Notes: generated by a model from the sequence alone, not told the origin. DNA of 10,871 nt from an uncultured Eubacteriales bacterium (GCA_902803675.1 CADCQZ010000439.1:1-10871), one strand, 5' to 3'. Counted from the stretch's first letter, positions 1 through 6,648 are shown. Numbers and translations: made by a program.

Positions 1-91
1 GGACCAGAAATGCGATTGTGTCCAGATCAATTGGACGCCGGAGTATCAGCAGAGCGAAGAGATCCAGGAGCTGCTGGATGAATTCCTGTGA
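1..91 (+). CDS. fdrA: C-terminal end of a probable FdrA-family protein (partial)
   Basis: Only the last 29 codons are present, read in the frame beginning at base 2 and ending at TGA 89-91. The visible tail contains VQINWTPE followed by an acidic helix ending in ELLDEFL. This resembles the C-terminus of FdrA proteins, where a V-x-x-x-W-x-P segment is followed by a short helix rich in Glu and Leu; that comparison is from memory. FdrA is related to the succinyl-CoA synthetase superfamily, and in E. coli (AllF) it is one of three subunits needed for oxamate carbamoyltransferase. The next gene encodes a DUF1116 protein and starts 20 bases later, which is the usual fdrA-ylbE order and is the stronger argument. 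The call rests on a short tail plus context, so another upstream gene is possible. Confidence 0.6.
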   Translation, partial: DQKCDCVQINWTPEYQQSEEIQELLDEFL

Positions 92-111
92 TCAGTCGGG
101 AGGAACATAAG

Positions 112-1377
112 ATGGATATCAAGCAAAGGATCGCCGAAGCCAATCAGCGTGCCGCGGCATGTCTGACGGAGAATGATCCGTACTGGGTCGATATACGGCC
201 CGCGGGTGAGTGCGTAGAAGGTTTGGAGGACCATATGATCCTCCATTCCGGGCCGCCGGTGGATTATGAAGATATGGTGATGCTGCACAGACGCGGCATG
301 GTGTCCGCGATGCTCTTCGAAGGCTGGGCGAAGGATGAGAAAGAAGCAGTGGAGATCATCCGCTCCGGTGAGATCAGGATCGACTCCGCGCTCAACCACA
401 ATACGGTCGGCGCCGGTACGGGGATCATCACGAGATCCGTGGCCATGAACGTCATCGAGGACAGGCGCAACCATACGACTGCCGCCACATTTCCTGCGGA
501 AGGGCCGGTCTATCAGGGCGGATTCTGCGGCTGGGGCCTTTACAACGAGGGGATCGCCGAAAACCTGCGCACGATGCGTGAGGTGCTCTTTCCTCCGATG
601 CGTGAGATGCTCGCGAAGTCCGGCGGCATCGCGATCAAACCTATTCTGGCCGAAGGCATGCAGATGGGTGACGAGAACCATACGAGGCAGACGGCAGCGG
701 ATCTGCTGTTTGACAAGCTGGTACTTCCGCGTCTGTTCGAGCTGGACCTGCCTAAGGAACAGATCCTCCGCACCGTACGATACATCGTGGAGACCCCGCG
801 CTTCTTCCACTGCTATGGTCAGGGCGCCTCAAGGGCAGCCGCTGTCGCCGCGGACGGGATCGAGTATTCCACGATGGTCACGGCCCTGGCAGGCAACGGT
901 GTGGAATTTGGCATCAAGATCGCTTCGCTGCCCGGACAGTGGTTCACAACGAAGGCCCCGATGATGAAGGGGCGGTATACTTCGGCGAAGTTCACCGAGA
1001 AGGATCAGCTGCCCTGGATCGGCGACAGCTGCGTTGTGGAGGTCGCCGGGATGGGCGGTTTTGCCGCTGCGGCCAGTCCCATCGTGTGTAATCTGCGAGG
1101 TATGTCTCTCAGGGAGTCCATCGATCAGAGCCGTGAAATGGAGAATATCTGCATCACACGCAATCCGAATTATGTGGTGCCGAATCTGGACTTTGACCGT
1201 CTGCCGGTCGGTATCGATATCCGTCTGGTCCTGAAGACCGGAGTGCTGCCGGCTATCCATGGCGGCATGTTCAATCACGAGGGCGGTCTTATCGGTGCCG
1301 GCATGGCAAGAGTCCCCATGGAGTGCTTCCAGAAAGCCATGAAAGCCTTCGCCGCTAAGTACAGCGAGAAGAAATAG
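112..1377 (+). CDS. ylbE: DUF1116 family protein (YlbE/AllG-like)
   Basis: This 421-residue protein matches the DUF1116 family along its full length; E. coli YlbE is about 420 residues. Seen motifs include HSGPPVDYEDM (residues 45-55), LNHNTVGAGTGI (94-105) and a GWGLYNEG segment near residue 145, all typical of the family. No signal peptide or membrane segment is evident, so it is likely cytoplasmic. The E. coli homologue (AllG) works with FdrA/AllF and YlbF/AllH as oxamate carbamoyltransferase, splitting oxalurate with phosphate into oxamate and carbamoyl phosphate. The substrate of this divergent copy is not proven. The start chosen is ATG 112, preceded by GGGAGG at 98-103 with 8 bases of spacing. 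An in-frame GTG at 88 would overlap the upstream stop and lacks a good ribosome site. The gene is followed by a terminator-like hairpin and then the kinase gene. Confidence 0.88.
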   Translation: MDIKQRIAEANQRAAACLTENDPYWVDIRPAGECVEGLEDHMILHSGPPVDYEDMVMLHRRGMVSAMLFEGWAKDEKEAVEIIRSGEIRIDSALNHNTVGAGTGIITRSVAMNVIEDRRNHTTAATFPAEGPVYQGGFCGWGLYNEGIAENLRTMREVLFPPMREMLAKSGGIAIKPILAEGMQMGDENHTRQTAADLLFDKLVLPRLFELDLPKEQILRTVRYIVETPRFFHCYGQGASRAAAVAADGIEYSTMVTALAGNGVEFGIKIASLPGQWFTTKAPMMKGRYTSAKFTEKDQLPWIGDSCVVEVAGMGGFAAAASPIVCNLRGMSLRESIDQSREMENICITRNPNYVVPNLDFDRLPVGIDIRLVLKTGVLPAIHGGMFNHEGGLIGAGMARVPMECFQKAMKAFAAKYSEKK

Positions 1378-1388
1378 ACATTGTTCCG

Positions 1389-1419
1389 CGGCGGGGCGCT
1401 TCGTTTCCGCCGTTTTTTT
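1389..1419 (+). terminator. Intrinsic terminator-like hairpin between ylbE-like gene and kinase gene
   Basis: A 6-bp perfect GC stem (CGGCGG at 1389-1394 with CCGCCG at 1407-1412) encloses a 12-base loop and is followed at once by seven T residues (1413-1419). This has the form of a rho-independent terminator. It lies 12 bases after the ylbE-like stop codon and just before the kinase ribosome site (AGGGGAGG at 1426-1433). No clear promoter fits between it and the kinase, so it is more likely a partial terminator that lowers expression of the two distal genes than a true operon end. Confidence 0.6.
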
Positions 1420-1441
1420 ATTTCAGGGGAGGTAAAGCCCG

Positions 1442-2614
1442 ATGCGCAGGATCATGGTGATGAATCTGGGATCCACAAGCTTCAAGTTTAAGCTGTATGA
1501 GATGGGTGACGAAGAAAAATGCCTCGCTTCCGGCGGGGTGGAGAGCATCGGCTCAACGGGCACCATGTCAGTGACAGTGAACGGTGAAAAGATGAAGCAG
1601 ACCTGTGCCTGCATGGACCACTCCTCGGCCCTGGACTTGTGTTTGGCAGTGCTGCGGCTGAAAGGGCTCGACGTGGAGATGGCGTCCCTGGATGCCGTGG
1701 GCTACAAGGCGGTGCACGGCGGGCGCGTATCCGGGGCCCGGCTCGTGGATGAGGAGCTGATGGCCGAGATGGAGCGCATGTGTATCCTTGCTCCCGCACA
1801 CAACCCCGTATACCTGAACATGATGCGCACGATGGCGGCGAAATACCCGTCCCTGACGCAGATCGCCTGCTTCGAGACGGCCTTTCACGCCACGATCCCG
1901 CTTGAGAGGGCAGTCTACGGTGTGCCCTACGAGTGGGTGGAGCGTTACGGCATCCGCCGTTACGGCTTCCATGGCAGCAGCCATTCCTATATCGCCTGGA
2001 AGATGGCACAGGCCGCCCCCGAAGCAAGGCGTGTGATCAGCGTGCATCTTGGGGGCAGCTGCAGCCTGTGCGCCATCAAGAATGGGAAGAGTGTTGCCAA
2101 TTCCATGGGAGCCACACCGCAAAGCGGTGTGTTCCACAACAACCGGGTCGGGGATCTGGATGTGTTTTGTCTGCCCGCTCTGGCGGACGAGCTGGGCGGA
2201 TACGATCAAGCGCTCAGAGCGCTGTCAAAAGAGGGCGGGCTCCTGGGACTGTCGGGCGTGAGCAACGACATGCGCCTGATCGAGGAGGCGGCGGACGGCG
2301 GAAATGAGCGGGCACAACTGGCGCTCGACGCGTTCGTCGACTGTGTGGTGGGCTATATCGGCATGTACACGGCTTTCCTCGGCGGGGTGGACGCCATCTG
2401 CTTCACCGGCGGCATCGGCACCAATGATGCCCGCTTCAGAAAACAGGCGGCTGAAAAACTATCTTTCCTCAATGCCGAAATAGACGACAGTCTGAACGTG
2501 TCGGGATATGAGGGCATGATCAGCACGAAAGACAGCGGCGTATCTCTCTGGGTTTTTGAGACCAACGAGGAACTCATGGTCGCCCGGGGATGTGTCGGGG
2601 TGCTCGGATCATGA
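1442..2614 (+). CDS. Acetate-kinase-family acyl phosphate kinase in an fdrA-ylbE-ylbF cluster
   Basis: This 390-residue protein belongs to the acetate/butyrate kinase family (ASKHA fold), which interconverts an acyl phosphate plus ADP with the acid plus ATP. Seen family motifs are MNLGSTSFK (residues 7-15, phosphate loop), VHGG (91-94), LAPAHNP (116-122), RYGFHGSSH (173-181), HLGGS (202-206), SMGATP (221-226), NRVGDLD (234-240), GGLLGLSGVSND (265-276), FTGGIG (321-326) and TNEEL (374-378). Length is close to the usual 400. The Arg before VHGG in acetate kinases is Lys89 here, and the Asp of FDTAFH is Glu145. His177, Arg235 and the TNEEL Glu are kept. The GNG of the adenosine motif is GGS. The start ATG 1442 follows AGGGGAGG. 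The stop overlaps the start of the ylbF-like gene (ATGA), so they are translationally coupled. In E. coli this slot is filled by carbamate kinase, so carbamoyl phosphate is a plausible substrate, but that is inference. Acetate, propionate or another short acid remains possible. Confidence 0.85.
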   Translation: MRRIMVMNLGSTSFKFKLYEMGDEEKCLASGGVESIGSTGTMSVTVNGEKMKQTCACMDHSSALDLCLAVLRLKGLDVEMASLDAVGYKAVHGGRVSGARLVDEELMAEMERMCILAPAHNPVYLNMMRTMAAKYPSLTQIACFETAFHATIPLERAVYGVPYEWVERYGIRRYGFHGSSHSYIAWKMAQAAPEARRVISVHLGGSCSLCAIKNGKSVANSMGATPQSGVFHNNRVGDLDVFCLPALADELGGYDQALRALSKEGGLLGLSGVSNDMRLIEEAADGGNERAQLALDAFVDCVVGYIGMYTAFLGGVDAICFTGGIGTNDARFRKQAAEKLSFLNAEIDDSLNVSGYEGMISTKDSGVSLWVFETNEELMVARGCVGVLGS

Positions 2615-3381
2615 TCGCACTGCCCGCTTACCTGACACCGGCCGTGGGGGAAAAAGCCGCCGGGACGGTCCATTCCGTATTCGATCACGCGGTGAATGTC
2701 AGGCTGGATACCTTAACAGGGCCGCGTCTGATCACCCTGATCAGCCGCCGGTATTCAAGGGTGCCGGATTCGATCCTGATGCCCGAAGGCGTTTTCCGCA
2801 CCTTTGACACAGGGGACCCCTGTGTGCTGGATCAGGATATGATCCTGATCGGCCGGCGGCAGCTGACTGTCGCCCGTGTGGATGATCTGTCCCGGTTCAG
2901 GATCAAAAAGGGATTCAGCCGGGACGGGATCGACGCGCTGCTTGAGTTCACGTCCGTGGGTTCCACGGGCCTTGACGGTCTGCCGCCTGAGCGCCGTGAG
3001 CAGGCGGTATCGGCCCTGGGGGCGAAAAACGGCGCCGACTTCATCGGCCTCGGCCCGGGACTCACCCCGTCCTATGACGACGCCTGCGTGGGCGTCATGG
3101 CTGTTTTCGCGGCCGCGGATCGGGACGCGCCCTTTATGATCACGGATGATGATCTTGCCGGTACCACTTTTGTCAGCGCCCGGTATCTGCGCCTGGCCCG
3201 TGAAGGATACTTCGGTGAGGCCATCGTCCGGGTGCTCGAGGCTGTCGGGACGGGTGCTGATGTCAGGCGGCGCGCGCTGGAGCTTGAGTGGATCGGGGCC
3301 ACCTCCGGCCGGGATATCCTGTTCGGGATGCGGCAGGCGCTTCTCGCACTGGAGAGAATGGGAGCTTTGCCGGAGAGGTGA
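2611..3381 (+). CDS. ylbF: DUF2877 family protein (YlbF/AllH-like)
   Basis: This 256-residue protein carries the DUF2877 hallmark GLGPGLTPSYDD at residues 146-157 (GPGLTPSGDD in many relatives) and a C-terminal TSGRDILFGM segment at 231-240, also typical. E. coli YlbF is about 271 residues. The homologue AllH is the third component of oxamate carbamoyltransferase. No membrane segment or signal peptide is visible. The start is ATG 2611, which overlaps the kinase stop codon as ATGA. The overlap implies translational coupling and a need for related amounts of kinase and DUF2877 protein. A GTG at 2590 in the same frame lies deeper inside the kinase gene and is less likely. This is the last gene on this strand before a convergent gene. 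The family call is firm; the exact substrate is not. Confidence 0.87.
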   Translation: MIALPAYLTPAVGEKAAGTVHSVFDHAVNVRLDTLTGPRLITLISRRYSRVPDSILMPEGVFRTFDTGDPCVLDQDMILIGRRQLTVARVDDLSRFRIKKGFSRDGIDALLEFTSVGSTGLDGLPPERREQAVSALGAKNGADFIGLGPGLTPSYDDACVGVMAVFAAADRDAPFMITDDDLAGTTFVSARYLRLAREGYFGEAIVRVLEAVGTGADVRRRALELEWIGATSGRDILFGMRQALLALERMGALPER

Positions 3382-3431
3382 ACAGCCGTGTACGGATGAT
3401 CACCGCCTCAGGAGAAAGAATGCCGATAAAG

Positions 3432-3460
3432 ATGCCCCCTTCCGATCCGGGAGAGGGCAT
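3432..3460. terminator. Imperfect inverted repeat between convergent genes
   Basis: ATGCCC at 3432-3437 pairs with GGGCAT at 3455-3460, and inner CT and CCG stretches also pair, giving a near-complete hairpin of about 29 bases with one mismatch and a small loop. It lies between the 3' ends of the ylbF-like gene (+) and the dipeptidase gene (-). No run of T follows directly on either strand, so if it acts as a terminator it is a weak one. Confidence 0.4.
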
Positions 3461-3490
3461 AAGTGTTTCTATATATGAAGCGCAGAACCG

Positions 3491-4141
3491 TCAGCGGCAC
3501 TCGCCGCGCTCGATGCGGGAGGAGACGGGAAAGGTGAAATAGGTATCGGGATACGGCTCATCATCAAGGGTGTAATGCCACCATTCTTCTTTCAGGGGCC
3601 TGAAACCGTGGGACAGCATGGCATCACGCAGCAGCATGCGGGAGGCGTACTGCTTTTCTGTGATGCCCGTATAGTCCGAATGGCTCTTTTCGCTGAAAAG
3701 ATCGAAGGGGCTTCCCATATCCGCGTCCGTTCCGAGGGCCATATCGAACAATGTCAGGTCCACGGTGCTGCCGCGGGTGTGGCCGCTGCGCCCGGCGATG
3801 TAGCCCCCGGGGACCAGAGCGCTTTTATCGATATCGGGATAAAAGTACCGCTTCATGCTTATGTCCCCGGGATCCAGCGCCCATCGAAGGAAATGGTCCA
3901 CAGCCATCTGCGGCCGGTAGGCGTCGAAGATCTTCAGGCGGAACCCCTTTTTGAGCGCTTCGGCGCTCACATCCTTCAGGGCCGCGGCGGCTTCCCGGGT
4001 CAAAAGAGCGACGGGCTCCTCATACCCGTCCACCCGGGCGCCCGTAAAGTTGAAAGTGGAATAGTACCGGATATCCATGAGCGCCTCGGGCACCGCTTCG
4101 CTCAAAAGCACAAAATCCCGGGCATCGCCGCTCAAAATCAT
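3491..4141 (-). CDS. ddpX: D-alanyl-D-alanine dipeptidase (VanX/DdpX family, peptidase M15D)
   Basis: This 216-residue zinc dipeptidase splits the dipeptide D-Ala-D-Ala. All catalytic marks of VanX are present: the Arg of DAYRP (R76), zinc ligands H121 and D128 in SGHTRGSTVD, and E186 plus H189 in EEWWHYTL. The family ending YPDTYFTFPV is also seen. No signal peptide is visible, so it acts in the cytoplasm. The start chosen is ATG 4141, because GGAGGTGA lies at 4154-4147. An in-frame GTG at 4150 overlaps that ribosome site and is rejected. There is no vanH, vanA or VanRS partner in the window, so a role in recycling cell-wall dipeptides or feeding on them is more likely than vancomycin resistance. 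It has its own promoter upstream (-10 at 4215-4210). The gene stands alone, convergent with the ylbF-like gene. Confidence 0.9.
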   Translation of the reverse strand: MILSGDARDFVLLSEAVPEALMDIRYYSTFNFTGARVDGYEEPVALLTREAAAALKDVSAEALKKGFRLKIFDAYRPQMAVDHFLRWALDPGDISMKRYFYPDIDKSALVPGGYIAGRSGHTRGSTVDLTLFDMALGTDADMGSPFDLFSEKSHSDYTGITEKQYASRMLLRDAMLSHGFRPLKEEWWHYTLDDEPYPDTYFTFPVSSRIERGECR

Positions 4142-4209
4142 ATCATTCACCTCCGCGTCCTGTCCGCGCCGCGGGAAGCGGCGGCAAAAACGGATGATGG
4201 GACCCGTCT

Positions 4210-4238
4210 ATTATAGGCGTTGTACCGGCAGGGCGCAA
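4210..4238 (-). promoter_or_regulatory. Promoter for the D-Ala-D-Ala dipeptidase gene
   Basis: On the - strand TTGCGC (4238-4233) and a perfect TATAAT (4215-4210) are 17 bases apart, as for a housekeeping sigma-A promoter. The expected start of transcription is about 60 bases before the dipeptidase ATG. The -35 box lies in one arm of the palindrome at 4234-4250. Confidence 0.65.
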
Positions 4239-4250
4239 TCGTGTATTGCG
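4234..4250. repeat. Palindrome over the two divergent -35 boxes, candidate operator
   Basis: CGCAAT (4234-4239) and ATTGCG (4245-4250) form a perfect 6-bp inverted repeat with a 5-base centre. Each arm contains most of the -35 box of one of two divergent promoters. A dimeric regulator bound here could control both directions, but the symmetry might also simply result from two similar -35 boxes placed back to back. Confidence 0.45.
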
Positions 4251-4274
4251 GCCGGGGCCGAACAGGCATATAAT
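4246..4274 (+). promoter_or_regulatory. Promoter for the small membrane protein and secreted protein operon
   Basis: TTGCGG (4246-4251) and a perfect TATAAT (4269-4274) are separated by 17 bases on the + strand. Transcription would start near 4281, giving a leader of about 40 bases before the ATG at 4319. The -35 box overlaps the right arm of the palindrome shared with the divergent dipeptidase promoter. Confidence 0.65.
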
Positions 4275-4318
4275 ACGGGTCACAGACCATCCTTGAGCTG
4301 CGTGAAAGGAGATTAGCT

Positions 4319-4648
4319 ATGTCGGGCGTATTGATCTGGCTGATCATCATGATCCCCGTCAGTGCCGTGTTCACCGGCATCGGTGTTTATGCCGCGAAGA
4401 GGGAGAAACCCATGTGGTTCTGGTCCGGCACGAGCGTCGGGGAAAACGAGATCACCGACGTGAAGGCTTACAACAGGGCGAACGGGCGCATGTGGATCAC
4501 GCTCTCCCTGGGGTTCTGGGCCTGCACGATCGTCGGGATCCGCTCCGTGACGGCCGGCGGTTTCGTGCTCATCGCCGTATGCCTGCTGGGCATCCCAGCC
4601 CTGATGATCACCTACCAGCGGATCTATGCCAAGTACAGGCGCGACTGA
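4319..4648 (+). CDS. Small three-helix membrane protein of unknown function
   Basis: This 109-residue protein has three evident hydrophobic helices: about residues 4-25, 57-73 and 76-95. A polar stretch between the first and second contains a YAAKREKPMWFWSG segment and DVKAYNRANGRMW. The Lys/Trp/Asn-Arg pattern in this loop resembles small DUF3784/SdpI-like membrane proteins of Firmicutes, but I am not certain of the family. The end YQRIYAKYRRD is basic and probably cytoplasmic. The start is ATG 4319, with AAAGGAG a few bases upstream. A clear promoter lies about 45 bases upstream. The stop is 11 bases before the ATG of the secreted protein gene, so the two are co-transcribed. Function is unknown. 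Confidence 0.75.
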   Translation: MSGVLIWLIIMIPVSAVFTGIGVYAAKREKPMWFWSGTSVGENEITDVKAYNRANGRMWITLSLGFWACTIVGIRSVTAGGFVLIAVCLLGIPALMITYQRIYAKYRRD

Positions 4649-4659
4649 GGAGGCCGTTC

Positions 4660-5799
4660 ATGGCGGGGAAATACCGATACCTGATCCTGACCGTCCTGAT
4701 CCTGTGCGCCCTTTCCGCGCGCGCCGGCGCCGTGATCACGGTGGGTGAGGATATCGCGCCGGACGACATCACGGACTTTTACTATACCTTCTCCACTTCC
4801 GTCTACCCGCCGGAGTATTTGAGATACCGTTTCTGGCGGGAGGATGGGGAAAAATGGTTTTACCATGAATCGCGCCAGGGCGGCGGATGGCCCCAGACCG
4901 AGGATGATATCGTGTCCTCCGGTACGGTGGGATTGACGGATGAGGACTGGGCCGCCTTTTTTGAATGTCTTCGCGGCGGCGCTGTCCGGGAGCGCACGGA
5001 TCCTGTGCTGGACGGCGACAGCGGCCCGTGGATGTATCTGTACTGGTCCCATGATGAAGGCCGGCTGCAGGAGTTCACCTTCGCCTCTCCGGCCGGGAGA
5101 TCGGCATTCCTGGATCTGTGCTCCCGCCTGGCGCGGGATCATGTGCTCACGCGTCTGCGCTTTACGCGCGGGGGATACATGGCCCCCGTCACCTATGAGG
5201 TCACGCTGCGCCGGGGCGCGTACACCCTCACGGAAAACGAGGGTGATCCGATCCCATTCGGTGAGGATCTCACGGAGGAACTCACGCGGATCATCGAGGG
5301 ATATGATATCGCGTCATGGGACGGTTTCAGGGGGAGCACCCCGTATGTGCTGGACGGGGAGAGCTTCAGCCTTTCTCTCACGTACGCGGACGGCACCAAT
5401 GTATACGCATCGGGCGAGAACCGCTTCCCCGACGGTTATCACGACGCGGCCGACCGGATGTGGGAGCTGTTTGAGCGGGCGAAGGCGCTCCGTCTCGCGG
5501 GCACCTTCCGGTACGAGGGTGAAGGCGCCGGGGGAGACTTCACCCTCACATTGAAGGCGGACGGCACCTATACCTTTTACGAGGGACCGCTGAGCAGCTA
5601 TCTGGGCAGCGGCACCTGGAGCGTGTTTTACGACACCGTTCACCTCACCGAGACGGGCGGCTTCGATCTTGAGTTCACGTTCGCCGCCGACGCGGAAGAT
5701 CTCATCTATCTCGCGGCGAACTCTGATGCCTTCCCGTATGTCGATGTGCCCGACGGGGCCCGATTCTTAAGAGGGGAGGATCCCGAGAGCCTCGACTGA
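4660..5799 (+). CDS. Secreted protein with C-terminal beta-rich domain, function unknown
   Basis: This 379-residue protein begins with a basic stretch and a hydrophobic core (residues 7-19) ending in ARAGA, a signal-peptidase-I-like site after about residue 24. No proper lipobox is seen. The middle holds two stretches with a similar plan, each with a Trp/Phe helix followed by VLDG and short beta strands (residues about 98-140 and 210-255), which may be a degenerate duplication. The last 95 residues form a separate beta-rich unit with FTLTLKADGTYTFYEG, LSSYLGSGTWSV and DVPDGARFLR. I recall similar tails in extracellular and membrane-anchored proteins of Clostridia, but cannot name a function. 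The start is ATG 4660, with AGGAGG at 4648-4653. The open frame continues upstream inside the membrane protein gene, but that part is a shadow. The gene ends before a strong terminator. Confidence 0.75.
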   Translation: MAGKYRYLILTVLILCALSARAGAVITVGEDIAPDDITDFYYTFSTSVYPPEYLRYRFWREDGEKWFYHESRQGGGWPQTEDDIVSSGTVGLTDEDWAAFFECLRGGAVRERTDPVLDGDSGPWMYLYWSHDEGRLQEFTFASPAGRSAFLDLCSRLARDHVLTRLRFTRGGYMAPVTYEVTLRRGAYTLTENEGDPIPFGEDLTEELTRIIEGYDIASWDGFRGSTPYVLDGESFSLSLTYADGTNVYASGENRFPDGYHDAADRMWELFERAKALRLAGTFRYEGEGAGGDFTLTLKADGTYTFYEGPLSSYLGSGTWSVFYDTVHLTETGGFDLEFTFAADAEDLIYLAANSDAFPYVDVPDGARFLRGEDPESLD

Positions 5800-5840
5800 T
5801 CCGGAGCAGTGGATCCTGTCACCGGCATGATCCCAACTAT

Positions 5841-5880
5841 AAAACAGCCCGGAGCGTATCATCGCTTCGGGCTGTTTGTT
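5841..5880. terminator. Strong bidirectional intrinsic terminator
   Basis: AAACAGCCCG (5842-5851) continues through GAGCG to 5856 and pairs with 5863-5877, giving a 15-bp stem with one G-T pair around a 6-base loop (TATCAT). T-rich sequence (TTTGTT) follows on the + strand and a TTTT run lies on the - strand. It sits between the convergent secreted protein gene (+) and livF (-), so it probably ends both transcripts. Confidence 0.88.
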
Positions 5881-5925
5881 CAGTTCCTGATGCCGGGAGA
5901 CCGCGGTGTTTCAAAATGTGCTGGA

Positions 5926-6648
5926 TCAGTTCCCCAGGTACGCGGCCTGGACCGCGTCGTTGTGCAGCAGGGCCTGCGCGTCCCCGGACATGGTGATCTG
6001 GCCGGTCTCCAGCACATACGCCCGGTCGGCCACGGAAAGGGCCATCTGGGCGTTCTGTTCCACCAGCAGCACCGTGACCCCCGCTGCATGCAGCTCGCGC
6101 ACGATCTGGAAGATCTGATCCACCAGGATGGGGGAAAGGCCCATGGAGGGCTCGTCCAGCATCATCAGCTTGGGACGGCACATCAGCGCCCGGGCCATGG
6201 CCAGCATCTGCTGCTCGCCGCCGGACAGGGTGCCGGCGATCTGGCCGGAGCGTTCCTTGAGGCGGGGGAACCGCTGGAACATCTCATCCACCGACGCGCT
6301 CACTTCCGCCGGGTCGCGGGTAAAGCCGCCCATCTCCAGGTTTTCCCTCACGCTCATCTGCTGGAAAATGCGCCGCCCTTCGGGGCACAGGCTCAGGCCC
6401 ATGGGCACGATCCTGCTGGCCTGCACGCCGCCGATGTTTTTCCCGTCGAAGATGATGGATCCGGACCGGGGCCTGATCAGGCCGGCGATGGCGTTCAGCG
6501 TCGTGGATTTTCCGGCGCCGTTGGCCCCGATCAGGGTCACGATCTCATCCTCGTACACTTCCAGGGAAATGCCCTTGATGGCGTGGATGGCGCCGTAGTA
6601 GACGTGGACATTGTCCACCGTCAGCAGGGGCTGCTTCTGCTCGGTCAT
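5926..6648 (-). CDS. livF: Branched-chain amino acid ABC transporter ATPase LivF
   Basis: This 240-residue ATPase is one of the two nucleotide-binding subunits of a LivFGHMJ-type importer, working on the cytoplasmic face. Visible motifs are Walker A GANGAGKST (residues 41-49), the signature LSGGEQQ (141-147) and Walker B LMMLDEP (161-167), followed by GLSP. The usual switch His is Gln in LLVEQN, which is normal for LivF and separates it from LivG. Length is typical (about 235). The start ATG 6648 lies only 3 bases after the livG stop. Its ribosome site AAGGAGG is inside the last codons of livG, so the two are translationally coupled. It is the last gene of the operon and is followed by the terminator at 5841-5880. 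Confidence 0.95.
   Translation of the reverse strand: MTEQKQPLLTVDNVHVYYGAIHAIKGISLEVYEDEIVTLIGANGAGKSTTLNAIAGLIRPRSGSIIFDGKNIGGVQASRIVPMGLSLCPEGRRIFQQMSVRENLEMGGFTRDPAEVSASVDEMFQRFPRLKERSGQIAGTLSGGEQQMLAMARALMCRPKLMMLDEPSMGLSPILVDQIFQIVRELHAAGVTVLLVEQNAQMALSVADRAYVLETGQITMSGDAQALLHNDAVQAAYLGN

Noticed and set aside
88..111. GTG at 88 as the start of the DUF1116 protein
   Set aside because: ATG 112 has a well-placed GGGAGG and gives the usual family length; the GTG has no ribosome site.
46..810. 254-codon open reading frame on the - strand opposite the DUF1116 gene
   Set aside because: It has no domain or ribosome site and lies wholly opposite a well-supported gene; composition is typical of a shadow.
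3420..3542. Possible 40-residue peptide after the ylbF-like gene, with an AGGAG-like site
   Set aside because: It runs over the hairpin and into the 3' end of the dipeptidase gene on the other strand, and shows no recognisable features; the ribosome site could be chance.
3491..4141. Part of a vancomycin-resistance gene cluster
   Set aside because: No ligase, dehydrogenase or two-component genes are present nearby, so the VanX-like enzyme alone does not support resistance.
4414..4659. Upstream extension of the secreted protein frame into the small membrane protein gene
   Set aside because: The extension encodes an Arg/Gly/His-rich stretch in a different frame of a real gene, while ATG 4660 has AGGAGG and begins a normal signal peptide.
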